The notes under the pieces were generated by a model, which had not been told where the DNA came from, did not search any database, and saw nothing but the letters and a program-made list of their open reading frames with translations. Below, piece after piece: positions 52,381 through 60,821 of a stretch of 64,000 nt of DNA (position 1 is the stretch's first letter; every line of letters begins with the position of its first letter). Origin of the DNA: Zipacnadum sp036504235 (lineage in GTDB: Bacteria > Armatimonadota > Zipacnadia > Zipacnadales > Zipacnadaceae). The stretch is taken from positions 8,845-72,844 of the forward strand of contig DASXVN010000021.1 in the NCBI GenBank assembly GCA_036504235.1, given 5' to 3'. Both the position numbers and the translations under genes were made by a program.

Positions 52381-53088
52381 ATGACCATGCGCCACCTGCT
52401 TACGCTGCTCTGCCTGCTGGCCCTCACTACCGCCCTGGCCGCCTGGGCCGAGGCGCAGGACACCGCGCCCGCCCCCCTGCCGGTGAAGTACGCCGTTACT
52501 TTCACCCCCGGCGGCTGGAATCCCGCCGAGTGGATCGTCGCCAAGTCCACGCAGGTGAACCGGCTGGGCCACTGGCTGCAGCAGCCGGACTGTATCGTTA
52601 ACGAGACGCCGGCGGACGCTACCGTGGCCGAACTGGAGGGGGCGCGCTGGCCGGAGACGTACTCAAGCATGGTCTATCACCGACCCGTGCCGGTAGGGAC
52701 GACGATCACCGCGACGATGGCCTTCACCAGCAAGCAGGCGCCGCTGATCGTACTCTCGCCGGAGATCGGGGTGGACGCCGCCGGACGGCCGGAGTACCGC
52801 AATCACTTCGAGATCGTGTTGTGGAACGAGGGGGTCAACGTCTGGCGGCACAGCTACAACGAGGGCAAACCCAGCTACGTCCTGGCCGCCTTCGCCAAGT
52901 TCCCGCTGGTCAAGGACACCAAGTACACGCTGGTCGTCCAGACCCAGCCGGGGGAAATGACCATCTCCGTGGACGGCCACGTCTTCGGCTATCACGAGGA
53001 GCACCTGCCGGCGACCTTCTACGCGGGGATCACCGGCGATGAGGGCCTCAACCGCTTCTACGACTTCGCGCTGAGCAACGAAAAGTAG
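52381..53088 (+). CDS. Exported lectin-like (concanavalin-fold) protein
   Basis: The product is 235 aa with a signal peptide (MTMRHLLTLLCLLALTTALA). The rest is compatible with a LamG or 3-keto-disaccharide-hydrolase-type beta-sandwich: EIVLWNEGVNVWRHSYNEGK, YTLVVQTQPGEMTISVDGHV and YAGITGDEGLNRFYDFALS form the typical strand and turn order. Such domains bind or cleave glycans; no catalytic residue was assigned. It is the last gene of the operon begun by family member C. Its stop is one base from the stop of the convergent ceramidase-like gene. Confidence 0.65.
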   Translation: MTMRHLLTLLCLLALTTALAAWAEAQDTAPAPLPVKYAVTFTPGGWNPAEWIVAKSTQVNRLGHWLQQPDCIVNETPADATVAELEGARWPETYSSMVYHRPVPVGTTITATMAFTSKQAPLIVLSPEIGVDAAGRPEYRNHFEIVLWNEGVNVWRHSYNEGKPSYVLAAFAKFPLVKDTKYTLVVQTQPGEMTISVDGHVFGYHEEHLPATFYAGITGDEGLNRFYDFALSNEK

Positions 53089-53089
53089 C

Positions 53090-54400
53090 TTACCGCCACA
53101 GCCCACCGACCAACTGCGCCGCCGCGTCCACGATCATGTATCCGGCCGCCGCTTCCAGCCGCGCCCAGAAGATGGGGTCGCCGGAGTAGCCGCCGCCCCG
53201 CTGGCCGTAGATCGTCGGGCAGTAGCCGCAGAAGCCGTCGGCGAGTTGCGCGACCGCCGTCACCGCCGCCGGACTGCGCCGCTTCATGTCCAGGCCAAAC
53301 TGGCAGTACAGCTCACAGGGGTTGGTGAGCAGCGCGTAGTCGCCGATCCGCAGGGCGTGCACCGGCGCGGTGTCGAAGGGGTGGTCGTGGAACCGCTCGT
53401 ACAGCCGCAGCGTGCCGCAGGTGGCGATCACCCACTGCCAGGCGTTGCCCTCCGGACCCGCGGCCGCCACCTCCCGCGCTCGGTCCAGGGCCTCGGCGCT
53501 CGGCAAGCGCACCCCCACGGTCAGGTCCTGGTAGGCGTGCCTCAGTTCCGGCTCGGCCACCGGCGCGGAGGCCAGCATCAGCCGCAGCGTCTCCCCCGCC
53601 AGCAGCGCCCCCATCTCGCGAGTCCGCCGCTCGCCATCGTGCGGGTAAGGGACCCGCAGCATGTCCCACGGCGAGATATCCCCGCTGGCCCCCTGGAGGT
53701 ACAGCACCGGCACCGCGCCCAGCGCCTCGCGCAGCAGCCGCCGCGCCTCCCCGGGGAAGTCCGCGGAGGCGAACTGCTCTCCCTCCATACAGGTCGCGTG
53801 CGCGCAGTTGCTGTGCACCACCGCCAGCGTCCGGTCGTTCTCGTCCACCGCCCACAGCACCGTATGCTCCGGGTCATCGGGGCCTTCCAGGCCGGTGAAA
53901 TCCGGGCGGCTGGAGTCGCCGTACATGCTGTGGGGGCCGTCCGCCCAGCAGAGCCGCCGGTTGAAGCCCACGTGCGCCTGGCCTCGCCCCCAGCCCACCC
54001 GCGCCGGCCGGGCGCTAGCCACGGCTTCCTCCGCGGCGTAGACCAGCCCCTCCTGCAGCCGCGCCAGGTACGCCGTGTTCTTAGGCGCGTCCGAGGTGAG
54101 CAGCCCGCCGGTGTCGGGGCCCTCGTGCGTATGGGTGCAGGTCAGGATGATGCTCCGCTCCGGCACGCCGGTGGCCGCGCTCATCGCCGCCCGCAGCCGC
54201 GGCAGGTCGTCGTCCGCCCAGATGCCCGCCAGGTCCAGGCACGCCAGCAGCACCTGCTCCTCCGCGCGGCGCAGGTACAGCAGGTTGACCTCCAGGTCGT
54301 CGCGGATATACTCGCAGAACCGCCGGTGCAACTGGCCGCAGATATCGTCACCGATCTCCGGGTTGATAACCCGACGGGCCGCGCCGATGAAGATAGGCAT
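53090..54400 (-). CDS. Neutral/alkaline ceramidase-like hydrolase
   Basis: The product is 436 aa with no clear signal peptide. IFIGAARRVINPEIGDDICG opens like the ceramidase N-terminal domain (PF04734). The zinc and active-site region IILTCTHTHEGPDTGGLL lies near 84-101, and VVHSNCAHATCMEGEQFASA and LYLQGASGDISPWDM match further conserved stretches. These enzymes hydrolyse N-acyl bonds of ceramides, but bacterial relatives are diverse and many lack a confirmed substrate. At 436 aa it is shorter than true ceramidases (about 650-700), lacking the C-terminal Ig-like domain. It starts 7 bases after family member D and is in its operon. Confidence 0.8.
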   Translation of the reverse strand: MPIFIGAARRVINPEIGDDICGQLHRRFCEYIRDDLEVNLLYLRRAEEQVLLACLDLAGIWADDDLPRLRAAMSAATGVPERSIILTCTHTHEGPDTGGLLTSDAPKNTAYLARLQEGLVYAAEEAVASARPARVGWGRGQAHVGFNRRLCWADGPHSMYGDSSRPDFTGLEGPDDPEHTVLWAVDENDRTLAVVHSNCAHATCMEGEQFASADFPGEARRLLREALGAVPVLYLQGASGDISPWDMLRVPYPHDGERRTREMGALLAGETLRLMLASAPVAEPELRHAYQDLTVGVRLPSAEALDRAREVAAAGPEGNAWQWVIATCGTLRLYERFHDHPFDTAPVHALRIGDYALLTNPCELYCQFGLDMKRRSPAAVTAVAQLADGFCGYCPTIYGQRGGGYSGDPIFWARLEAAAGYMIVDAAAQLVGGLWR

Positions 54401-54407
54401 GGTTTCG

Positions 54408-57400
54408 CTACCCCTTGACCACGACGCTCGAGCCGGCGCCGACGGTGACTTGGGTCTTGAGCGCCTTCAGCCCGGTGATTTCCGCCGGCGTCTGCACCGT
54501 CGCGGTGATGGCCTGGTCGGTCGGGTTATTCACCTCGACGGTGATCTTCTCCGCCGTCCACTCCTTGATATCCAGCCACAGGGCCTCGTTGTCGGCGGTG
54601 ACGAAGCTGCCCGCATAGAACTTGGCGGCCTTGGTCACATCGAGGGTGGTGAGGCCGAAGCCATCGGCAAAGCCGAACTGGTCGGCGCAGTTGAGCGCGT
54701 TGTCGGAACGCCAGACGCCCGCGGTCCAGCGGGGGTTGAGGCCGGAGATGCCCAAGAGTGGATCGGCGGCGGCAGGGGTCGCCTTGACTGCCCCGGCCAG
54801 TCCGCCGTCTAGGGCCTTCCCCCCGGCCATATAAGTCCACCTCTCCAGTTCGCCTCGCGTCAAGCTCAGAGCGTCAGCGGCGTGGAGGAAGTCGGGCGCG
54901 TCGACGTAGGGAGCCTTGCTTGGCTCACTCAGCACGAACATGTTGGCGACAAACCTCGTGCCGGCTTTGATGGTCGTTTCCGCCGGTGCTTTCAGCCCGA
55001 GTCGCGTACCTTCGAGGCGCATGGGAGGGCCGAAGACGACCACGTTTCCCACTTGGTCGCCTGGTTGCAGGTCCACCTTGAGCGCGGGCGTGATATCTTG
55101 CGCCGGTCCGCCGTCAGCCGGGCGGTACTTCCCGCTCACATTCACAAACCACGGCCAGACGCCCTCCCCGTTCCGCGTCGCGTCCATCTTCGTATCGACG
55201 AAGACCTCGTACATCGACACCTCTGGGCCGCCGGGGCGGGGGGTGATGATGCTGACCCTGACCCCACCCTCGTACAGCTTCGACGGCAGGGTGATGCGCA
55301 TGGGCGCGGCGTCGTAGGCGATGTCCTCCAGCTTTTCGGCGTTCACGTAGCGCTGGCCCAGCAGCCAGTCGCTCACGCAGATGCGGTTGCTGGAGAGCGG
55401 GAACTCGCACATCGGCGCGAGCATGTCGCCCTTGACCTGGTTGATGATCCCGTCGCCCTCGTGGTTTTCTTTGACCGGCATGTGAATATCCAGCCAAGGC
55501 AGGTTGGTGCCGGTGTAGTAGTGCGGCGTGTAGCCCAGCCAATTCTGCCGGTCGCCGCAACGCACCACGTAGCGCGCCGGGACGGTGCGGATCGCGGGGC
55601 TGACCACGCGGCGGCCGCCGGTGTCGGTGGCCACCAGGAACCAGTTGTGCTGGACCGCGATATACCCGTCCAGCTCCTCGCGGAAGCTCTTCGCCGCCGG
55701 CGTCCAGCGCTGGGCGGGCAGGGCGTCCTGATAGAGTTGCACCTCCCGAATCGGCACGGTGGAGGTGGCTCCCAGGGCGATCCGGTAGCGGTTGCGGTTT
55801 TCCTCCGGCTTGCCCATATCTTTGTTGAAGATGGTCCAGGTGTCCAGGATCGGCCCCTCGGTCACGAAGGTGCGGATGGGCGTGTCAAAAAAGTGCGACA
55901 GGCCGCAGCGGAAGTAGTCCGCGCCGTGCTGCACGGTATCGGCGGGGACGATCTGCTGGAAGCCGACCGTCGCCTCCCGGGCCACGTCCCCCGGCGCGAA
56001 GGTCTCATGCACCGCCAGCGGCATGGGGTTGGAGGTGCTGGCGACCTGCCAGGCATACGGCACCAGGCCGTCGTCCACCAACTGCCCGTCGCGGTAGGTC
56101 GCGACCGGGATCCCCTGGTAGTGCTTGAAGAGCCGGTACTGATGCGGGGTGTGCTGGGGCCGGGCAATCACCGAGGTGGCAGTGCTAAAGCAGATGGACA
56201 TCACGTTGTTGGCGATCAGGTACTTGCCATCCTCCGAGAGCCAGGAGGAGGTCGGGTAGTTGGGCTGGCCGTAGACCAGGTAGCGCCCGCCCTCGGGGTC
56301 GGCGATATCAATCCCCGGCAGACAGACGAAATCGGCGGTGGTGTACTTGAGGCAATCGCGGCGGAGCTGCTCCCAGCGGGCGGGGCCGCCCAGCTTCTCG
56401 AAGGTCTCGGTGAAGGCCAGGATGGAATAGCCGGCGCGCTGGGCGGCGGCCACCCACTCGGCCACGGAGCCCTTACCGTCGGAGTAGGCCGAATGCGCGC
56501 CGATCAGGGCGCGGAAGTACTTGACCTCGCCGGTGATCGCGGGGTCGCGCTGCTCGTCGTAGTACCACTGACCGTCCACCTGCACCGGAATCGCCCGGTG
56601 GGCCCAGGTCGGCGGCATCTGCAGCGTGTCCCAGTTGAGCACCCGCTGGACCGTGGGCACCGGCAGCGGCGTGGCCTTGATCCCGGGACGGGGGCGCCCC
56701 AGGCCCAGCGCCTGCCCGGGTTCGGCCACCCAGCGGTAGAGGTTTTCCAGCAGCCGGCCGTCGTCGGAGGGCACCTGGCCGTCGCCGCGGCTCAGGACGA
56801 TGCCGTCAATCCGGCCGTGATGATTCTCGCCGTAGAAGTTCTCCGTCGTGTAGGGGCGGAAGAAGGTGTAGTAGGCGCACAGGCTGACCAGCGCGACCCG
56901 GCCCTGGCCGACACTGCGGACCGCGGCGAGCGTGCCGTCGCTGCCGATCGGCGCCTGCCACTTGTAGTCCTTGGCGGTCTTGGCGTCAAACGCGCCGGGC
57001 ATGGCCTGCACCAGCGGGGTCCAGGCCTTATCGTAGAGCAGAATCGGCGGCGTGGTGTAGCAGTCATCCCAGCGCAGGTTGACCACGGGATAGTAGAAGC
57101 GCTTGACGCCGGCGGTGGCCGGGTGGCTGGCGATCTGGTCGGTCCAGGCGTAGTACATGCCCTCCATCATACCGGAGTCGGCGATCTGCGCCTGGTGCGC
57201 CGGGTCCACGACCTCCGCGGGGCGGAAACCCGCGCCCCAGGGGCCCAGGAAACGGTCATAGGAGGCGGCCAGCGCCTCCCCGCCCTCACAGAAGAAGGTG
57301 GTCACCAGCAGACCGCCGCCCTCCTGCACGTACTGGCGCAGGTGCGGGAGGTTGAAGTCCCACCAGTTGGGCACGTCCACGCCGCCCACGCTGTACTGGG

Positions 57401-57671
57401 CGCTGAGCACCAGGAAATCGGGCACCACGATCAGGTTGTAGGTCTTCATCTCCTCGAGGGTGGTCCGCTGGGTCAGAGGCCGGGAGTCCACGCGGAAGCC
57501 CTGGGTCTCCAGCTCCGACGCGTACCGGGTATCCACGGTAATATCACGGACCATAAAGAGAATCCGCAGCGGCCGGGGCGGGCGAGCCGCCCGGTCGGCG
57601 GCTGAGGCGGCGCTCAGCGCGGTCCCCAGCAAGGCCAGGGTCAGCAGGAAGGACAGAGCGGTACGGGTCAT
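54408..57671 (-). CDS. Giant exported protein, PHP-remnant family member D
   Basis: The product is 1087 aa with a signal peptide (MTRTALSFLLTLALLGTALS). The N-terminal GATase-like region (about 35-330) includes YNLIVVPDFLVLSAQYSVGG, LRQYVQEGGGLLVTTFF and GRLLENLYRWVAEPGQALGL. The PHP-like domain near 390-490 reads LIGAHSAYSDGKGSVAEW, ILAFTETFEKLGG and VCLPGIDIADPEGG: one His and the SDG remain, the DH motif is ET and the Glu is Asp. VVRCGDRQNWLGYTPH lies near 707 and VEVNNPTDQAITATV near 1050. AGGAG precedes the ATG. The ceramidase-like gene follows after 7 bases. It shares its layout with 25536-28934, 39717-43106 and 47128-50667. Confidence 0.75.
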   Translation of the reverse strand: MTRTALSFLLTLALLGTALSAASAADRAARPPRPLRILFMVRDITVDTRYASELETQGFRVDSRPLTQRTTLEEMKTYNLIVVPDFLVLSAQYSVGGVDVPNWWDFNLPHLRQYVQEGGGLLVTTFFCEGGEALAASYDRFLGPWGAGFRPAEVVDPAHQAQIADSGMMEGMYYAWTDQIASHPATAGVKRFYYPVVNLRWDDCYTTPPILLYDKAWTPLVQAMPGAFDAKTAKDYKWQAPIGSDGTLAAVRSVGQGRVALVSLCAYYTFFRPYTTENFYGENHHGRIDGIVLSRGDGQVPSDDGRLLENLYRWVAEPGQALGLGRPRPGIKATPLPVPTVQRVLNWDTLQMPPTWAHRAIPVQVDGQWYYDEQRDPAITGEVKYFRALIGAHSAYSDGKGSVAEWVAAAQRAGYSILAFTETFEKLGGPARWEQLRRDCLKYTTADFVCLPGIDIADPEGGRYLVYGQPNYPTSSWLSEDGKYLIANNVMSICFSTATSVIARPQHTPHQYRLFKHYQGIPVATYRDGQLVDDGLVPYAWQVASTSNPMPLAVHETFAPGDVAREATVGFQQIVPADTVQHGADYFRCGLSHFFDTPIRTFVTEGPILDTWTIFNKDMGKPEENRNRYRIALGATSTVPIREVQLYQDALPAQRWTPAAKSFREELDGYIAVQHNWFLVATDTGGRRVVSPAIRTVPARYVVRCGDRQNWLGYTPHYYTGTNLPWLDIHMPVKENHEGDGIINQVKGDMLAPMCEFPLSSNRICVSDWLLGQRYVNAEKLEDIAYDAAPMRITLPSKLYEGGVRVSIITPRPGGPEVSMYEVFVDTKMDATRNGEGVWPWFVNVSGKYRPADGGPAQDITPALKVDLQPGDQVGNVVVFGPPMRLEGTRLGLKAPAETTIKAGTRFVANMFVLSEPSKAPYVDAPDFLHAADALSLTRGELERWTYMAGGKALDGGLAGAVKATPAAADPLLGISGLNPRWTAGVWRSDNALNCADQFGFADGFGLTTLDVTKAAKFYAGSFVTADNEALWLDIKEWTAEKITVEVNNPTDQAITATVQTPAEITGLKALKTQVTVGAGSSVVVKG

Positions 57672-57755
57672 GGTGTTCTCCTCTGGGCGTCTGGGCTGAT
57701 CGTGCCATAAATAACGGGTGAGCAGGGCCTTGGGTTCCTGATTCTCCCCGGGAGG

Positions 57756-58556
57756 TCAGGGGGCCTTCTGGACCGGGGACAGCAGCAGCAGACCGTGCAG
57801 CCACTGGCGCCGGAACTCCTCGGGCGAATAGTCCTGCGCGCCGGCCATGGGGTCATATACTCGCACCTGAGTCGCGGTGATCGCCGTGACGACGATCTCG
57901 TGACAGATCGTGCCGCCGAGGTTCCAGTCGGTCAGGACCGGCTTGGGCGCGGCCACCAGGTCCTCCCAAGTCGCCGGCCGCAGGAGGTAGGCCGCATAGC
58001 CGAAATGATGCGCGGCGCGGATCATCCCGCGGTCGCTGGTGCCGTGCAGGGGGGTGCTCGCCGCCCACGCGGCGGCTTCGCGCTCCGTGGCGGGAATTCC
58101 CCGCAGCCGCAGGGCCACGGCCAGCGCCGTCGGGGCGCAACTCCAGCCGGTGGACTGCACCAGGTCGGGGGCCAGCCCGGGGGTATCGTCGAGCTGGGAG
58201 GCAAACAGCGGCAGGAGCAGCGGCCCGCCGACCTCCAGCAGGCCGACGCCGGCTACCACCACCAGCAGAGCGCCGACCAGGACGCGGTGCGACCGGGGCA
58301 GGCGCCGCCCGGCCAGTAGCAGCAAGAACCACGCGGATAGGAACAGGGGGAGCCACTCAAAGAAGAGGAAATCGTCCCCGGGGAGCAGCCGCAGGCCCCA
58401 GGTGGCCTCGCGCGCCAGGGCCAACCATCCGGCCAGGACTGCTACGCAGACGCCCGCGGCCGGCCAGAAACGCCGGTCGGTGCGGCTCAACCAGGCGGAC
58501 AGGGGGATAAGCAGGGCAAGACCCAGCAGCAAAACCGCGACCGCAACCCAGGCCAT
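57756..58556 (-). CDS. Membrane protein with a C-terminal C39-like cysteine peptidase domain
   Basis: The product is about 266 aa. The ATG at 58556 with GGAG five bases upstream is preferred over a GTG two codons earlier. Four hydrophobic helices fill residues 1-125 (for example VAVAVLLLGLALLIPLSAWL and LVGALLVVVAGVGLLEVGG). The soluble half resembles peptidase family C39: QSTGWSCAPTALAVALRL (Cys near 139), TICHEIVVTAI (His near 218) and VRVYDPMAGAQDY (Asp near 234). C39 domains normally process double-glycine leaders in ABC exporters; here there is no transporter domain, and the helices are N-terminal. Substrate unknown. It lies 84 bases upstream of family member D on the same strand. Confidence 0.75.
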   Translation of the reverse strand: MAWVAVAVLLLGLALLIPLSAWLSRTDRRFWPAAGVCVAVLAGWLALAREATWGLRLLPGDDFLFFEWLPLFLSAWFLLLLAGRRLPRSHRVLVGALLVVVAGVGLLEVGGPLLLPLFASQLDDTPGLAPDLVQSTGWSCAPTALAVALRLRGIPATEREAAAWAASTPLHGTSDRGMIRAAHHFGYAAYLLRPATWEDLVAAPKPVLTDWNLGGTICHEIVVTAITATQVRVYDPMAGAQDYSPEEFRRQWLHGLLLLSPVQKAP

Positions 58557-58620
58557 AGGCACTCCAAGAGGAAGAGAGTGAGGCGCGGAGCCCGTTTCGG
58601 CGCGGCCGGACGCAATCCCT

Positions 58621-59388
58621 CTACTCGCCGCGGCGCAGGGTCACCAGAGGAATCTCGCGGGGGCAGTTAAAGCGCACGGACAGGCCCTCCCCGGCCCCGC
58701 GACTCACGTACATCTGGGTACCATTGGCCAGAACCAGACCGGCGGCCCGGTGGCGCGGCCGGCGGCAGGGAGCGTGCAGCGCCCGCCCGCTCGGCAGGCA
58801 GATCTGTCCCCCGTGTGTGTGCCCGGCCAGGATCAGGTCTACCTGGTCCGCCATAACGTCATCAATCACATCCGGGGAATGGGTGAGCACGAGGCGGAAC
58901 TCGTCCGCGGGCACCGAGGCGAGCGCCGCCTCCAGATCGTCGCGGCGGCTATAGGCGTCGTCCACGCCCACCAGCCACAAGCGCTGCCCCTCCTGCTCCA
59001 GGGGCCGGGCCTCGTTGACCAGCAGCTCCGCGCCCATCTCGCGATAGATCCTTCGCCAGAAGTTCGGCGGGTGCTCGGAGTGCCGGGCCGCCCTCGAGTA
59101 CCAGCGGGTGCCATGCTCGTGGTTGCCCAGGCAAGCCCACACCCCCAGCCGCGCCCGCAAACCGGCCAACAGCGGGAGATAGTGGGCGGCATCCCGGGCG
59201 TGGTGAATCAGGTCCCCCAATAGCAGCAGCACATCGGGGGCGGCCCCATTGGCCGCCGCCACCGCCTCCGCCACGGACTCCTCCCCACACGCGCCAAAGC
59301 CGGCGTGGATATCCGTAATCACCGCCACCCGCAGGCCGGAGAAGGCAGCGGGGAGGCGGGGGCAACTAATCTGTACTTCATTGAGCAT
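58621..59388 (-). CDS. Metallophosphoesterase (YaeI/YkuE-like)
   Basis: The product is about 255 aa. The ATG at 59388 is chosen because MLNEVQISCPRLPAAFSGLR leads directly into the catalytic core; the longer open frame runs into the MFS gene. Metal-binding motifs are all present: VAVITDIHAG (D-x-H near 25), LLLLGDLIHH (GD near 58), CLGNHEHG (GNH near 86), LVLTHSPD and LILAGHTHGGQI (GH-x-H near 185). Relatives hydrolyse phosphodiesters such as lipid-A precursors or UDP-sugars at the membrane. It overlaps the end of the MFS gene by 11 bases, which suggests translational coupling. Confidence 0.88.
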   Translation of the reverse strand: MLNEVQISCPRLPAAFSGLRVAVITDIHAGFGACGEESVAEAVAAANGAAPDVLLLLGDLIHHARDAAHYLPLLAGLRARLGVWACLGNHEHGTRWYSRAARHSEHPPNFWRRIYREMGAELLVNEARPLEQEGQRLWLVGVDDAYSRRDDLEAALASVPADEFRLVLTHSPDVIDDVMADQVDLILAGHTHGGQICLPSGRALHAPCRRPRHRAAGLVLANGTQMYVSRGAGEGLSVRFNCPREIPLVTLRRGE

Positions 59389-60733
59389 GGCAACCACTGT
59401 GACTGTCCGGAGCCGCCCGGCGTTCGCGCACGAAGCGTAGAAAGTACAGACCGCCCAGACAGCAGACCAGCGCCAGGCCGAAATCCACCCGCCAACCCAG
59501 CCCCGGTTGCACGGCGGACAGCGCGCTGCCCAGCGCACCCGCCACCGGAAAGGCGATAATCTGCGGCACTATGGCGGAGACATTCCACAGCCCCAGGTAG
59601 CGCGCCGATTCCTCGCGGGGCAGGAGGTTGCAGGCCAGCGCCCACTCCACCGCGGTGAAAACCCCGTAGGCCAAACCGGCCGGAATCGCCCCCGCGTAGG
59701 CCGTCGCCAGCCCGCCGCCGAGCATGAAGGCGCCCGCCCCGGCGGCCATCAGGAGCTGGGCGAAGATGATGAGCCGCTTGCGCCCCAGACGGTCGGAAAG
59801 CAGCCCCGCCGGGAGGCTGCTGAGCAGCGCCGCGCCGATCGCGGGCAGCATGACCAGCACGGAGGTCTGCTCGGGGTCCGGCACGCGCAGGGTGTACTTC
59901 AGGTAGTAGAAGAGCACCTCGAGGAAGGTGTAAAAGCCCAGGTTGGTGACGGCGCGGGAGAGCAGCAGCCAGTAGAAATCCGGGTGGTCGCGGAGATTCA
60001 CCCGGAAGGAGCGCCGGACGATCTGCAGCACGGGCTCCGCGGGGGGCCGACGCAGCGGGGTCTCGAGAATCGCCCGGCAGGTGTAGACCATCCCCAGCAC
60101 CAGGAACGCCGCCATCAGCGCGCACATCAGGAACATGCGCCGGTCGTGGAAGGCCACAATCAGGGCCAGCGGCGCCCCCACCAGCGCGCCGGTGCTGAGC
60201 ATCTGCCCGGCCAGAATCAGCCCCCCGGTGTCGCCTAGCAGGCGCGCGATGCCCATGAACCCGGAGGCCTTGCCGTGCTCGCGGGGGTTGACGGTGTCCG
60301 GCAGCAAGGCGGTGAACGGCCCCAGCGCCACGTTGGTGAAAAGCTGTACCAGGAGCAGCGCGCCGGCGAAGTACCAGAAGGACGGGGCCGCGCCCAGCGC
60401 GACCAGAGCCGCCGCGCCCAGGAGCGTCCCGACGACTACATACGGCCGGCGACGACCGGCGGGATGCGCGGAGCGGTCGCTGAAGGCCCCCGCCACAATC
60501 TGCACGACCGTCCCCACCACGCCCCCGGCGAAGCCCAGCACGCCCAGGTAATAGCCCACCCGGTCCTGCCCGAACCAGTCGCTCAGGCGGCTCTGCAGCC
60601 CCAGGTGCAGCAGGGCGCCCCACATCAGCGTATTGCCCAGCCAGTAGACGGTCAGCGCCAAGTGGTGGCGCAGGGGGCGAGGCGGCAGGCTCTCGGGAGT
60701 CTCGGCTGGGCTGTCGCGACGATCAGGCTCCAC
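59378..60733 (-). CDS. MFS transporter (sugar-cation symporter-like)
   Basis: The product is 451 aa with about 12 hydrophobic segments. The loop after helix 2 reads GAFSDRSAHPAGRRRPYVVV, close to the D-R-x-GRRRP pattern of the GPH/sucrose symporter-like branch, and the matching loop in the second half is GLLSDRLGRKRLIIFA. HGKASGFMGIARLLGDTGG marks the centre of the N-terminal bundle. Import of an oligosaccharide would fit the many glycosidases nearby, but specificity cannot be read. It is the first gene of a minus-strand run: MFS, metallophosphoesterase, C39-like protein, family member D, ceramidase-like. Confidence 0.85.
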   Translation of the reverse strand: MEPDRRDSPAETPESLPPRPLRHHLALTVYWLGNTLMWGALLHLGLQSRLSDWFGQDRVGYYLGVLGFAGGVVGTVVQIVAGAFSDRSAHPAGRRRPYVVVGTLLGAAALVALGAAPSFWYFAGALLLVQLFTNVALGPFTALLPDTVNPREHGKASGFMGIARLLGDTGGLILAGQMLSTGALVGAPLALIVAFHDRRMFLMCALMAAFLVLGMVYTCRAILETPLRRPPAEPVLQIVRRSFRVNLRDHPDFYWLLLSRAVTNLGFYTFLEVLFYYLKYTLRVPDPEQTSVLVMLPAIGAALLSSLPAGLLSDRLGRKRLIIFAQLLMAAGAGAFMLGGGLATAYAGAIPAGLAYGVFTAVEWALACNLLPREESARYLGLWNVSAIVPQIIAFPVAGALGSALSAVQPGLGWRVDFGLALVCCLGGLYFLRFVRERRAAPDSHSGCHAQ

Positions 60734-60771
60734 GGACCCCTCCCCGGATCAGAGTATCAGCGCCAAGTACA

Positions 60772-60798
60772 AGGGCGAGACCCGTCGGATCTCGCCCT
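60772..60798 (-). terminator. Hairpin terminator after the PQQ-propeller gene
   Basis: AGGGCGAGA (60772-60780) pairs with TCTCGCCCT (60790-60798) over a 9-base loop. It lies 24 bases after the stop at 60822. The minus-strand tail (TGTACTT) is only moderately T-rich. Confidence 0.6.
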
Positions 60799-60821
60799 AG
60801 ATATGGTCAGGTTCGCCGCTC

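Noticed and set aside
54882..57605. 907-codon plus-strand frame opposite family member D
   Set aside because: Long only because of third-position GC bias; family D is supported by three paralogues.
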